From: Pseudomonas sp. Seg1
GTDB taxonomy: Bacteria; Pseudomonadota; Gammaproteobacteria; Pseudomonadales; Pseudomonadaceae
Direction: 5' to 3'
Assembly: GCF_018326005.1 (NCBI RefSeq)
Contig: NZ_AP021903.1
Coordinates: forward strand, 3,133,501 to 3,197,500
DNA length: 64,000 bases
The notes beneath the pieces were generated by a model. The model saw nothing but the letters and a program-made list of their open reading frames with translations, had not been told where the DNA came from and searched no databases. The position numbers were made by a program, and so were the translations under genes. How positions within the stretch are numbered: position 1 is the stretch's first letter; every line of letters starts with the position of its first letter. Shown piece by piece: positions 34,600 through 43,653 of this stretch.

Positions 34600-34629
34600 T
34601 TGAGTTGAGTTGAGTTGAGTTGAGTTGAG
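34600..34629. repeat. Six tandem copies of TTGAG
   Basis: A perfect 5-base repeat, six units, just beyond the stop codon of the minus-strand gene that follows. Non-coding; copy number is likely to vary between strains. Confidence 0.9.
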
Positions 34630-34635
34630 GCAAAG

Positions 34636-35121
34636 CTAATCCCCAAGCTCGAATTGCTGAAACCCTACACGCCTGACGTAAACCCAAAAGTCATGTCTTG
34701 GCTCATACTGCTCCATGCATACCCTGTGAACCTGGCGCAGTTCATCTTCGTCGATCAGGATACGATCCCAGTCGAAGTCAGGGTTCGTGGAAATGGCGTA
34801 ACTAGGGTAAGGTTTGTCGAGATCGAAGTGGATCGAGTAAACGAAAAACGGAGATTCCCCCGGCATGTAGGTTTCGTACAACCGCATCAGTTCGGGCATC
34901 TGTGCTTTACAGTGCTGTTCGGCGAACTTCAGTACTTGGGGTAAATCATCCCACGCAGCATTGACCGCGCGTTGCGCGGCGGCGACCCTGGCGCGAGGTG
35001 GCTCGTCATCGCGATGTTGGACGTAAATCAATCGGCTGCCGAATTGGTATTCGCATTGCCAGACACCCGATGCAGCACGCCAGTGGCCAAGCATGGATTC
35101 GGTCAGTAAGTTGATGCCCAT
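34636..35121 (-). CDS. Hypothetical protein
   Basis: 161-residue soluble acidic protein beginning MGINLLTESMLGHWRAASGVW. It has many aromatic residues and a patterned C-terminal half (SPFFVYSIHFDLDKPYPSYAIS, DFDWDRILIDEDELRQVHRVC, RHDFWVYVRRVGFQQFELGD) that suggests a folded alpha/beta protein. I recognise no family. It has a 474-base gap upstream and intergenic repeats on both sides. It could be a lone immunity-type protein, but nothing shows this. Confidence 0.6.
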   Translation of the reverse strand: MGINLLTESMLGHWRAASGVWQCEYQFGSRLIYVQHRDDEPPRARVAAAQRAVNAAWDDLPQVLKFAEQHCKAQMPELMRLYETYMPGESPFFVYSIHFDLDKPYPSYAISTNPDFDWDRILIDEDELRQVHRVCMEQYEPRHDFWVYVRRVGFQQFELGD

Positions 35122-35595
35122 ATGGGTGCCACACAGATTAAAAGGTGTTCAGGGTACCCTCTCAAATACCGACCTGGGAAGGCCGTAGGCGTTTGGGCTA
35201 TTTGCCCGAAACCCATGGGGATCTAACCGGCAGCATTGGGACGAAAGCAGCTTCTTGTAAAGGGCGGCTTTTGGCCGATTGCTGCCGCTCACGAGTGACC
35301 GCTTTCGGCCAATAGCAGCCGTGCGACTCGCCTGCTAATTAACCCATAGCGGCCGGTCAGCATTCACGGAAATCGAGAGGCTATTGCCTATCGCTGTTAT
35401 GCAATCTGCTCGACCGCCGGCAGGCAGGCCCAGGTGCTCACCGGTTCACGTCGCGAGCGCACTGCCAGAAGGCGCCGGCGTTCACAAAGTCGTGAACCCC
35501 GTTTCCATTTTAATTTACCATTCGCAGGCGGTCCGTTCCGGCGCCGCTCAGCCCACCCCTGCATTCCGAATTTCAAATGGAAGGATCCCCGCTTC
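35122..35595. other. Non-coding gap with intergenic repeats and an inverted repeat
   Basis: No gene supported. Near 35262-35330 are several alternating units of the degenerate repeat (CTTTTGGCCGATTGCTGCCG, CGCTTTCGGCCAATAGCAGC). GTTCAC-N6-GTGAAC (35480-35497) is a perfect inverted repeat about 100 bases before the lipoprotein start, a possible operator. Confidence 0.6.
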
Positions 35596-36051
35596 ATGTC
35601 CACTACTTGGTTCCGCGCACTCGCCTTGCCCAGCCTGTTAGTCCTCGCCAGCTGCACCACTGCAACGACAACCGTATCGACGCCTGTTACCTCCAAGGCC
35701 ATCGAAGCCTTCGTCGACATCTGTCTGAAGACCGCCCCCTCATTCGCCGGCTCTGCTGAAGCGGCCAAGCGGTTCGGCATCAACGACCTACAGGACATGG
35801 GTTTCACGCGCATCGGCTTCACCGCGGACAAAAACCTCTCAGTGCAACTTTCCGAAAAGGAATGCGTCGTTACCACTCCGGAGCAACCCGACGACAGCCT
35901 GACCCGCCAACTGCTGAGTGCCGCGCAGGCTTACTCGCAAACGCCGGTAGCAGATCGTGTGCCATCGAAGGTGCGTATCCAGGACAACAACTTTATTCTT
36001 CAGCATGACCGAAACGGCGGTGAAGCTTATGTGCTGTTGCGGAACAAGTAA
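35596..36051 (+). CDS. Small lipoprotein
   Basis: 151-residue protein from the ATG at 35596, with AAGGA ten bases upstream. MSTTWFRALALPSLLVLASC is a lipoprotein signal with the lipobox LASC (Cys20), followed by a Thr-rich linker and a domain with two more cysteines (DICLKTAP, EKECVVTT). Such small lipoproteins are common in Pseudomonas and Neisseria; the function is unknown. A strong terminator follows 23 bases after the stop, so it is a single-gene unit. Confidence 0.8.
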   Translation: MSTTWFRALALPSLLVLASCTTATTTVSTPVTSKAIEAFVDICLKTAPSFAGSAEAAKRFGINDLQDMGFTRIGFTADKNLSVQLSEKECVVTTPEQPDDSLTRQLLSAAQAYSQTPVADRVPSKVRIQDNNFILQHDRNGGEAYVLLRNK

Positions 36052-36073
36052 TTAGCACTTATACCTCGCGTAC

Positions 36074-36103
36074 AAAAAAGCCCGCAAAGTGGGCTTTTTT
36101 TGT
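36074..36103 (+). terminator. Intrinsic terminator after the lipoprotein gene
   Basis: AAAAAAGCCC pairs with GGGCTTTTTT around a seven-base loop, followed by more T. It works from the plus strand and, given the A run, possibly from both strands. Confidence 0.9.
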
Positions 36104-36144
36104 GTCGGCAATTTAACGTAAATGCCGTTCTATCTATCTGCCCC

Positions 36145-36200
36145 TTGAGGCCGCAATCGACCCAAAACTGGCACCAGGCGATGGATGCTCTTGGCAAGTG
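36145..36200. repeat. 38-base repeat shared with 27510-27547
   Basis: 36158-36195 matches 27510-27547 with two differences (CGACCCAAAACTGGCACCAG then GCGATGGATGCTCTTGGC). Both copies are in gaps; part of the wider degenerate repeat family. Confidence 0.75.
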
Positions 36201-36273
36201 ACATATTCCTCGCAGATCAGCGCCATCGGCAGACAGCGCCCGGTTCGCTATGTGCAGCGAGCAAGGCGTGGGC

Positions 36274-37407
36274 TCAGCCAACCATCACCTCGTCCAGCGC
36301 CTGCTCAAGCGTACTCACCGTGCGCTCGATATTGTGCAGCTTTTCCAGTCCGAACAGACCGATGCGAAAAGTCTGGAAATCGGCCGGTTCGTCGCATTGC
36401 AACGGTACTCCGGCGGCGATCTGCAGGCCGTGGCTGGCAAATTTCTTGCCGTTCTTGATGTCGGCGTCATCGGTGTAGCTCACCACCACGCCAGGCGCCT
36501 GAAAGCCCGGGGCGGCCACGCTTTTGATGCCTTTGCCGGTCAACATCGCGCGCACCTGATCGCCCAGCGCCTGCTGTTCGTCGCGGACCTTGTCGAAGCC
36601 GTAGGCTTGCGTCTCTTTCATCACTTCGTTGAAACGTGCGAGGGAATCGCTGGGCATGGTCGCATGGTAGGCATGTCCGCCCTGTTCGTAGGCCTGCATG
36701 ATCTGCAGCCACTTTTTCAGGTCGCAGGCGAAGCTGCTGCTTTGCGTTTGCTCGATGCGTTCGAGGGCCAAGGCACTGAACATCACCAAGGCGCAGCAAG
36801 GTGAGGCGCTCCAGCCTTTTTGCGGTGCGCTGATCAGCAGGTCGACCGCGCATTTGTGCATATCCACCCACAGCGCGCCTGAGGCGATGCAGTCCAGCAC
36901 GAACAGACCACCGACCGCATGCACGGCATCGCCGACGGCTCGCATGTAATCGTCGGGCAGGATAATCCCTGAGGAGGTTTCAACGTGGGGAGCGAAGACA
37001 ATCTGCGGCTTCTGCGCCGCGATGGCTGCCAGCACTTCGTCCAGAGGAGGCGGGGCGTAGGCAGCCTGACGACCTGCTTCAATCGGTCGGGCTTTCAGCA
37101 CCGTGGTGGCCGCCGGGATCTTGCCCGTTTCAAGGATCTGGCTCCAGCGATAACTGAACCAGCCGTTGCGAATCACCAGGCATTGCTGGTCGGTGGCAAA
37201 CTGTCGCGCCACCGCTTCCATGCCGAATGTGCCACTGCCCGGAACCACCGCTACAGCCTCGGCGTTATAGACCTGTTTCAGGGTCCTGGAAATGTTCTTC
37301 ATCACGTCCTGAAACGACTGCGACATGTGGTTGAGCGAGCGGTCGGTGTAGACCACCGAGTACTCGATCAGCCCCTCGGGATCGATACTGGGATAGAGCT
37401 TTGACAT
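36274..37407 (-). CDS. Class V aminotransferase (serine/alanine-glyoxylate type)
   Basis: 377-residue PLP enzyme of fold type I. The cofactor Lys is in SAPQKGWSASPCCALV (about residue 200), the substrate/PLP Asp in FVLDCIASGALWVDM, and GSGTFGMEAVAR binds the phosphate. The order matches the alanine-glyoxylate/serine-pyruvate and 2-aminoethylphosphonate transaminase group. No partner genes on the same strand, so the amino donor cannot be told. Start at the ATG at 37407 with AAAGGAGTC upstream. Confidence 0.88.
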   Translation of the reverse strand: MSKLYPSIDPEGLIEYSVVYTDRSLNHMSQSFQDVMKNISRTLKQVYNAEAVAVVPGSGTFGMEAVARQFATDQQCLVIRNGWFSYRWSQILETGKIPAATTVLKARPIEAGRQAAYAPPPLDEVLAAIAAQKPQIVFAPHVETSSGIILPDDYMRAVGDAVHAVGGLFVLDCIASGALWVDMHKCAVDLLISAPQKGWSASPCCALVMFSALALERIEQTQSSSFACDLKKWLQIMQAYEQGGHAYHATMPSDSLARFNEVMKETQAYGFDKVRDEQQALGDQVRAMLTGKGIKSVAAPGFQAPGVVVSYTDDADIKNGKKFASHGLQIAAGVPLQCDEPADFQTFRIGLFGLEKLHNIERTVSTLEQALDEVMVG

Positions 37408-37744
37408 AGATGACTCCTTTGGCAGAGATTTCAGTGGTATCGACCCTGCCCCAAGCGTTCAAGAGGGGCAGCAACCGACCCAATATAGCTGACCAGCGTT
37501 TTTGCGCCCCCGCCGTCAGCCAATGATGAGCGTACCGATGGCAATCACCGCGCAGGCCAGTGTCTTTTGCCCCGACCGAGAATGGAGGGGGAGAATTGGT
37601 TTCTCAGCAAAATGTACTCTTCAGTTACTGCATCGATTCAGCACTGCTTGTATCCTTGCTTCCCGAATAGGATGAATGACTGCCGCCATTGCCTTGACCC
37701 CATGTTGCTGGAGCGGAAAACCGGACTTTCCAAAAGGTAGTAAC
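37408..37744. other. Gap between divergent genes
   Basis: Must hold the promoters of the aminotransferase (minus) and diguanylate cyclase (plus). On the minus strand at about 37522-37590 one frame reads SGQKTLACAVIAIGTLIIG then stop, which resembles the last helix of an EamA-type drug/metabolite transporter. This may be the remnant of a deleted gene, but it is short and uncertain. Nothing else recognised. Confidence 0.35.
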
Positions 37745-39250
37745 GTGAAGCGTGATTCCCACCTGGTTGTGCTTTTGCTGCTGGTCATCGGTTGTTCCCT
37801 GGCGTCTTTGACGGTCTGGAAGGTATTGGCCTCTCGAGAGCGAGCACTGGCGGAGGTGGACGTCCATGGTTTGAACCTTACCCAGGCCCTGGCGACTTAC
37901 TCCGAAGGCATTGTCCGTCAGAGCTCGCTGCTTTTGCTCGGGCTCGTCGAGCGTCTGGAAACTGAAGGCAGCGGTCCTGCACAGATTCAGCGGCTGCGTG
38001 CTTTGGTCGACCGCCAGGAGCCGCTGATGCCACAGCTCAGTGGTATCACCATCTACGATAATCAGGGGCGTTGGTTGATGTCCTCCAACCGGCCTATTCC
38101 AGCAGGTGCGAACAGCAGTGATCGGGTGTATTTCATTCATCACCGCGACGATCCTTCCCGCGAGACCTTTATCGGTCCGCCCATCCAGAGCCGTTCCAAC
38201 CAGGAATGGGTGATCACCGTCAGCCGGCGTTTCAATGGTCCTGGCGGCGAGTTCGCCGGCGTGGTGGCGGTTACCCTGGGGATCGAAAACTTCCTGCGAT
38301 TGTTCGGGAAGATCGACGTGGGGCAGGAGGGGGCTATCGGTCTGTCCTATACCGACGGAACGTTGCTCGTTCGCTATCCATTCCGTGAGCAAGACATGGG
38401 GCGCAATTTTTCCAATTCGCCCATCTATGCCAAGTATCTCGTCGATCGATCTGTCGGCACCGCCTCATTTACCTCCAGTCTGGACGGCGTGGAGCGCCTC
38501 TATGCCTTCCGCAAAAGTGACCGGCTGCCGCTGATAACGACTGTTGCTCTGGGCAAACGCGAAGCCCTCGCCGCGTGGCGAACGGAGGCATTGCTCTCGG
38601 CGGTGGTGGTAACGGGTTTGCTGGGGCTGACAGGGCTCATCGGCTGGTTTCTGATTCTGGATATCCGTCGGCGTACCGAGGCAGAAGATCAGTTGCGCGG
38701 GGCTCAGCAGCAGTTGCTTTCATCGAACCGGCAACTTGAGTTGCTGGCAATGAGGGATGCCCTGACCGGTCTGGCCAATCGGCGTTGCTTTGATGAAAGC
38801 CTTGCCATTGAGGCGCGGCGAGCACAGCGTAACGGCACGACGCTGGCATTGCTGATGATTGATATCGACTACTTCAAGCGCTTTAACGATTCCCTCGGGC
38901 ATGTGGCGGGAGACGCGTGTTTGCAGACGGTGGGCAAAATCTTCGAGGGCTGCGTAAGGCGACCGTCGGATCTGGTGGCACGTTATGGCGGAGAGGAGAT
39001 CGGCATCATCATGCCTGACACCGACGCTGACGGGGCCGCAGTGGTGGCGCAACTCATCCTCGACCGTTTGCAGCAAGAGAACATTGCGCACAACACCAGC
39101 CCGCTCGGTCGGCTGAGTGTGAGCATCGGGATTGCTACCGCTAGCGGCACCCGGCTGGACAATTTACAGGGGTTGATCGAAGTGGCAGATCAGGCTCTGT
39201 ACAACGCCAAGGCATTGGGACGTAATCAGTTTGTGAGGGGAGGGATGTAA
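37745..39250 (+). CDS. Membrane diguanylate cyclase (periplasmic sensor, GGDEF)
   Basis: 501 residues from a GTG at 37745 (AAAGG upstream; the earlier ATG at 37676 gives a poor leader). One membrane segment near residues 7-28, a periplasmic dCache/PDC-type sensor (IYDNQGRWLMSSNRPIPAG, SDRVYFIHHRDDPSRETFIG), a second segment near 285-312, then GGDEF. The active-site loop reads YGGEEIG, and RPSD five residues before it is a product-inhibition I-site. It would make c-di-GMP in response to a periplasmic ligand. No other c-di-GMP gene is adjacent. Confidence 0.93.
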   Translation: MKRDSHLVVLLLLVIGCSLASLTVWKVLASRERALAEVDVHGLNLTQALATYSEGIVRQSSLLLLGLVERLETEGSGPAQIQRLRALVDRQEPLMPQLSGITIYDNQGRWLMSSNRPIPAGANSSDRVYFIHHRDDPSRETFIGPPIQSRSNQEWVITVSRRFNGPGGEFAGVVAVTLGIENFLRLFGKIDVGQEGAIGLSYTDGTLLVRYPFREQDMGRNFSNSPIYAKYLVDRSVGTASFTSSLDGVERLYAFRKSDRLPLITTVALGKREALAAWRTEALLSAVVVTGLLGLTGLIGWFLILDIRRRTEAEDQLRGAQQQLLSSNRQLELLAMRDALTGLANRRCFDESLAIEARRAQRNGTTLALLMIDIDYFKRFNDSLGHVAGDACLQTVGKIFEGCVRRPSDLVARYGGEEIGIIMPDTDADGAAVVAQLILDRLQQENIAHNTSPLGRLSVSIGIATASGTRLDNLQGLIEVADQALYNAKALGRNQFVRGGM

Positions 39251-39372
39251 CAAGGTGCGCTGGCTCACCGGGCTGGCACGCAAGCCCGTCCGTCCAGAAC
39301 TCGGCACTCCCATGGGTTGATCGCCTCTGAACTTCAAGCACGGACTTCCCGCGCCTTGTTAGGAGAGCCAGC

Positions 39373-39573
39373 ATGGACATTGATGAGAAAGCGCCAGGCA
39401 ACACGTCTCAGCAGGAAGTGACACGCACCACGGACAATGAAACCGGGCACGACCCACGGCGCGATGAACCTGAGGTGCCGCTGCCAGCGGACGACGAAGC
39501 GCCGGTCGAAGAAGACATGAGCGACGTGGAGGCCAATAACTCGGTGTCGAGTGAGCATCCCGAGCCGAGATAG
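39373..39573 (+). CDS. Small acidic protein
   Basis: 66-residue, strongly acidic, likely disordered protein (MDIDEKAPGNTSQQEVTRTT ... SEHPEPR). TTAGGAGAGCC gives a good ribosome site and an intrinsic terminator follows six bases after the stop, so this is a compact single-gene unit. Similar small acidic proteins are common in Pseudomonas; the function is unknown. Confidence 0.7.
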   Translation: MDIDEKAPGNTSQQEVTRTTDNETGHDPRRDEPEVPLPADDEAPVEEDMSDVEANNSVSSEHPEPR

Positions 39574-39578
39574 TTGGC

Positions 39579-39620
39579 AAAAAAACACCCCCAGGTATTC
39601 CTGCGGGGTGTTTTTTTTTG
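39579..39620 (+). terminator. Intrinsic terminator after the small acidic gene
   Basis: AAAAAAACACCCC (39579-39591) pairs with GGGGTGTTTTTTT (39605-39617), then more T. Confidence 0.92.
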
Positions 39621-39650
39621 CCTTCAATGCCGGCATAACCGCAATGCCCT

Positions 39651-39740
39651 TGTGGGAGCGGGCTTGCTCGCGAAGGCGGTGTATCAGCTGAAGCAATGTG
39701 GACTGAGACGGCCCCTTCGCGAGCAAGCCCGCTCCCACAT
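39651..39740. repeat. REP pair (REPIN-like)
   Basis: TGTGGGAGCGGGCTTGCTCG with CGAAGGC, and its inverse ending GCAAGCCCGCTCCCACA, separated by about 35 bases. This is the typical Pseudomonas REP doublet in inverted orientation, downstream of two convergent genes. Confidence 0.92.
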
Positions 39741-39792
39741 TGAATTTGTGGCGGTCTTGAGGGCAACTTTTCAGGCTTGGAAGAGCATCCCT

Positions 39793-41082
39793 TCAGAGGG
39801 CTGCTTTCACCTGTAAACCCACCACCAACGCATTGTCGATGTTCTGCCCGGAAAACGCCCCCGGCTCGATGATGTACTGCAGATTCGGGCGCAGGGTCAG
39901 CCAGGGCGTTGCCTGATACCCGTAGCCGAGTTCGATCAATTGTTCGGCGCTGTCCAGATTCGGGAACGCCGTGCCGTTGTTCAGCGCGGCATCTTGCTGC
40001 ACATCACGACTGCGCGGATTGGGCACCGCACGGCCGTAGCCCAGAGCGACGGTGTCACGCGGGCGGCCTTCAAATGGTTTGTACAGAACGACGCCGGTGC
40101 CGTACCACTTGCTGAACGGCGAAGCGGCTTCACTGGCCGCCGAGTATTGACCGAAGGCATGCAGACTGCGGCCCTCGGACGTCTCGGAACGCCACACCGC
40201 CTGATCGATCAGCAAATAATGACCACCACGACCGGACACTTCCTTATCGCTGCCAATGCGCTTCACATCAGAGCTGTCGTAGTAGTAGCCGACCTTGTAT
40301 TCACCCGGCAATTGACCCGCGTGCTTGTACACCAGTTCGATCGGCACCACGGTGCCTGTGGTGTGTTTCGGCCCAAGGTGCCAGGCGCGGCTGGAATTGC
40401 CGTTGCTATCGGGATCGACATTGAACGCGGCCACACGCAGTTGCCATTCAGGCGACAGATCGTATTTCACCCGCACGCCGAGGCGGGCGTTGGGGTAGTT
40501 GGTCCAGCCGCTGCCGCCGGACATGTTCAGCGGATGCCCGCAGAAACCAGCGTTCATGAAGTTGCAGAGGATGCCGCTGTCGAGGCCACCGAGGTCATTG
40601 CCCATGGCCATGTAACCCAGCTTCACGTTCAGTGCCGGAGTAAACAGGCTGCGCTCGTAGCTCAGTTCGGTCAGGCGCGTATAGAGCCCACCGTAGTTTT
40701 CCTGGATCGGCAGACGGTTGCCGACCAGATCTTCGGAAGCGCTGTTGCCGCGGCGGTCATTGATGCTCAGTTGGACCTTGCCGGCATTGTCGACGCCGTA
40801 CAGTTTGCTCAGGTCGAATTGCACGCCGAGCTTGATGTTCTGCGAGTAACGGGCCGAACGGTGCAGACCGCCGTCGGCGTTATAGGCCGTCTCGCCACTG
40901 TAGTCGCCGGTGAACTTGACGCCGTCCTCGTCCATCTGGTGGCGCAAACCGCCCCAGTCGCCGGTCAGGGTATTGCGGGTCAAAAGGTTCGAATCATCGG
41001 AGGCGAAGGCGGGCAGGGCGGCGCTGCAGGTCAGGCCCAACAGCACGCCGTTGAGCCAGCCGGTATGAGTAAAACGAAACAT
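39793..41082 (-). CDS. oprB: OprB-family carbohydrate porin
   Basis: 429-residue outer-membrane porin with a signal peptide cut near FASDDSN. The mature start NLLTRNTLTGDWGGLRHQMDEDGVKFTGDYSGE is the OprB signature, and strands such as LGVQFDLSKLYGVDNAGKVQLSI and the C-terminal aliphatic/aromatic strand follow. Known OprB porins pass glucose and other sugars. It lies 104 bases downstream of the glucose dehydrogenase gene on the same strand, and the two together would bring in and oxidise glucose in the periplasm. Confidence 0.93.
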   Translation of the reverse strand: MFRFTHTGWLNGVLLGLTCSAALPAFASDDSNLLTRNTLTGDWGGLRHQMDEDGVKFTGDYSGETAYNADGGLHRSARYSQNIKLGVQFDLSKLYGVDNAGKVQLSINDRRGNSASEDLVGNRLPIQENYGGLYTRLTELSYERSLFTPALNVKLGYMAMGNDLGGLDSGILCNFMNAGFCGHPLNMSGGSGWTNYPNARLGVRVKYDLSPEWQLRVAAFNVDPDSNGNSSRAWHLGPKHTTGTVVPIELVYKHAGQLPGEYKVGYYYDSSDVKRIGSDKEVSGRGGHYLLIDQAVWRSETSEGRSLHAFGQYSAASEAASPFSKWYGTGVVLYKPFEGRPRDTVALGYGRAVPNPRSRDVQQDAALNNGTAFPNLDSAEQLIELGYGYQATPWLTLRPNLQYIIEPGAFSGQNIDNALVVGLQVKAAL

Positions 41083-41186
41083 GACAATCTTCCTGCTGAA
41101 ATCTTTATCGATTGCGCAAAGCAGTGCGGCACCCGCAGGTGCCGCACTGAAAAGAAAGCGCCCGTGGACAACACGGGAGCAGCCGC

Positions 41187-43595
41187 TTACGGCAAGGCGT
41201 AAGCCATCACGTAGTCGCCGCGATCGGTCGACTGACGCGCGCCACCGGCGGTGATGACGATGTATTGTTTGCCGGTTTTCGGCGAAACGTAGGTCATCGG
41301 GCCGCCCTGGCTGCCCACTGGCAGGCGGGCTTTCCAGACTTCTTCACCGTTGCCGCTGTTGAAGGCGCGCAGGTAGAAGTCCTGAGTACCGGCGATGAAA
41401 ATCAAGCCACCTTGGGTCGACAGGGTGCCGCCGAGGGTCGGCAGGCCGATCTTGATTGGCAAGTGCATGCGGATGCCCAGCGGACCGGTGTCTTCGACGG
41501 TGCCAACCGGAACCTGCCAGGCGACTTTCTGGGTTTTCATGTCGATGGCGGTCAGAGTGCCGAACGGCGGTGCCTGGCAAGGAATGCCGGCGACCGACAG
41601 GAAGCGGTTCTTGTTCACCGCATACGGCGTGCCTTTCAGCGGCACAGCGCCCATGCCGGTGTTCAGCGCTTCGCCACCGGAAGCCGCCTGCGCCTTGTTC
41701 TGCGACGGGATCATCTGAATCCACAAGCCCAGACGCATGTCGTTGACGAAGATGAAACCGTGCACCGGGTCAGTGGAGATACTGCCCCAGTTCATGCCGC
41801 CCAACGAGCCCGGAAAGCTCAGAGATTTGTCGGTGCCCGGCGCGGTGTACAAGCCGTCGTAGCGCATGCCTTTGAAGTCGATGCGGCAGAGCAATTGATC
41901 GTAAGGGGTCGCGCCCCACATGTCCGATTCGGTCAGGTGCTGAGCACCGATCTGCGGCATGCCCACCGATTTTGGCTGGGTTGGCGAGTAAGGCTCGTTC
42001 GGAATGTTCGCCGCTTTGACCGGCACTTCTTTGACGTCGGTCAGCGGTTTGCCGGTGGCACGGTCGAGCACGTAGATCTGCCCGGCCTTGGTACCGATCA
42101 CCAGCGCCGGTACGGATTTACCGTCCTTGGTGAAGTCGATCAGGCTTGGCTGCATCGGCAGGTCAAAGTCCCACAGATCGTTGTGCACGGTCTGGAACAC
42201 CCACTTTTCTTCGCCGCTATTGGCGTCCAGCGCGAGGATCGAAGCGCCGTAGGTGTGATCGAGTTTGCTGCGCTCGACACCGTAGATGTCGGTGGAGGAA
42301 CTGCCCATCGGCAGGAACACGGTGTTGGTCGCCGCGTCGTAGGACATCGGCGCCCAGCTGTTTGGCGTGCTGCGCACATAGGTGCTGCCGTCGGCCGGTG
42401 CCTTTTTATCCTGCGGATTGCCCGGGTCGAAAGCCCAACGCATGGCGCCGGTCATCACGTCGAAACCACGGATCACGCCGCCCGGCATGTCGGTCTGCAC
42501 GTTGTCGGCGACGCGACCGCCAACCACCACGGTGGTGCCGGCCATCAGCGGGGCGGAGGACAATTGGTAGTAGCTGTCCGGGACATCACCCAGACCGGCC
42601 TTCAGATCGACCTGACCGTTGTTGCCAAAACCCTGGCAGAACTCGCCGGTGTCAGCATCGACCGCGATCAGACGGGCGTCGATGGTGTTGGTCAGCAAGC
42701 GGCGCTGGCAGTTGGCAGCGGGGGCGGGTGCCGCCTCGGGAGTGACTGGCGAGCTGCTCGGTTTGGCGACGGCGGCAGTGGCGTCGAAATACGCCATGCC
42801 ACGGCAACGCTGCCAGACTTTCGACTGGGCGTTGATGGCGTTTTTCCAGAGTTCCTTGCCGGTGTCGGCATCCAGCGCGATCAGGTTGTTATGCGGGGTG
42901 CAGATGAACACCTTGTTGCCGACCTGCAGCGGGGTGAGTTGGTCTTCGGCACCGTTGCCATCGCTCAGGGCGACATCACCAGTGTGGTAAGTCCACGCCA
43001 CTTTCAATTTGTCGACGTTGTTACGGTTGATCTGATCCAGCGCAGCGAAGCGGCTGCCGCCCTCGGTATTACCGTAGTGCGCCCAGTCTTTCTGCGCCTT
43101 GTCCGGCTCGACCGGGGTCAGGCCCGGGCCAGTGCCAGTGGCAACGACAGTCGGGTGCGCAACGAACATGTTGCCGGCCGCGACAGCCACACCGATGGCG
43201 AGTACAGCGGCCAGCGCATAAGCGCCGCGCCCTGGAACACCGCCGTTGGCACGTTTGAGCAGTGGATACACCAGCGCCACGACCACGCCGATGGCGCTGA
43301 ACATGAACAGACGCGAGAACACCGGCCAGAACACCAGCCCGGCATCGCTCACCGCCCAGATCGCTGTTCCGACCAGGAACGCCGCAAACAACCACGCGCC
43401 GGCCGGTTTGAAGCGGGCGATCAGCAGGCCGGAAACAGCCATCACCAGGCCACCCAACAGGAAGTACCACGAGCCTCCCAGGCTGACCAATTTCACGCCA
43501 CCAGCAGCGAGTGCCAGACCGAGCAGGGCGATGACCACGCCCAGCCCGACCAGAATGAATTTTGATATGCCCGAGAGGCGTTGACTCTGCTTCAC
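41187..43595 (-). CDS. gcd: Membrane-bound PQQ glucose dehydrogenase
   Basis: 802-residue quinoprotein. Five N-terminal membrane segments (residues about 12-140) hold the ubiquinone site, followed by the periplasmic eight-blade PQQ propeller starting WAHYGNTEGGSRFAALDQINRNNVDKLKVAWTYHTGD. W-motifs and active-site parts include GTPYAVNKNRFLSVAGIPCQAPPFGTL and the end PVGSQGGPMTYVSPKTGKQYIVITAGG. It oxidises glucose to gluconolactone and passes electrons to quinone. A run EAAPAPAAN between blades is a small family-typical insert. Promoter region and porin neighbour are described separately. Confidence 0.96.
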   Translation of the reverse strand: MKQSQRLSGISKFILVGLGVVIALLGLALAAGGVKLVSLGGSWYFLLGGLVMAVSGLLIARFKPAGAWLFAAFLVGTAIWAVSDAGLVFWPVFSRLFMFSAIGVVVALVYPLLKRANGGVPGRGAYALAAVLAIGVAVAAGNMFVAHPTVVATGTGPGLTPVEPDKAQKDWAHYGNTEGGSRFAALDQINRNNVDKLKVAWTYHTGDVALSDGNGAEDQLTPLQVGNKVFICTPHNNLIALDADTGKELWKNAINAQSKVWQRCRGMAYFDATAAVAKPSSSPVTPEAAPAPAANCQRRLLTNTIDARLIAVDADTGEFCQGFGNNGQVDLKAGLGDVPDSYYQLSSAPLMAGTTVVVGGRVADNVQTDMPGGVIRGFDVMTGAMRWAFDPGNPQDKKAPADGSTYVRSTPNSWAPMSYDAATNTVFLPMGSSSTDIYGVERSKLDHTYGASILALDANSGEEKWVFQTVHNDLWDFDLPMQPSLIDFTKDGKSVPALVIGTKAGQIYVLDRATGKPLTDVKEVPVKAANIPNEPYSPTQPKSVGMPQIGAQHLTESDMWGATPYDQLLCRIDFKGMRYDGLYTAPGTDKSLSFPGSLGGMNWGSISTDPVHGFIFVNDMRLGLWIQMIPSQNKAQAASGGEALNTGMGAVPLKGTPYAVNKNRFLSVAGIPCQAPPFGTLTAIDMKTQKVAWQVPVGTVEDTGPLGIRMHLPIKIGLPTLGGTLSTQGGLIFIAGTQDFYLRAFNSGNGEEVWKARLPVGSQGGPMTYVSPKTGKQYIVITAGGARQSTDRGDYVMAYALP

Positions 43596-43624
43596 GTTGA
43601 ATGTCCCGTTGAAATGAGGCGTGC

Positions 43625-43653
43625 ATTATATAGATAGGTAACTACCTAGTTAA
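43625..43653 (-). promoter_or_regulatory. Promoter of gcd with an inverted repeat in the spacer
   Basis: On the minus strand a perfect -10 TATAAT (43625-43630) and a -35-like TTAACT (43648-43653) are 17 bases apart. The spacer is mostly TAGGTA-AC-TACCTA (43635-43648), a 6-base inverted repeat, so a dimeric repressor bound there would block RNA polymerase. It starts 30 bases upstream of the gcd ATG. Confidence 0.65.

Noticed and set aside
37519..37590. Possible EamA-transporter C-terminal remnant on the minus strand
   Set aside because: Only about 20 residues look transporter-like, with no preceding helices; noted in the gap entry but not called as a gene.
39651..39740. REP pair considered as a novel element
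   Set aside because: It is a well-known class of Pseudomonas repeat in its usual inverted arrangement.
41265..43565. 766-codon frame opposite gcd
   Set aside because: Antisense open frame caused by high GC; no ribosome site and no recognisable domain.
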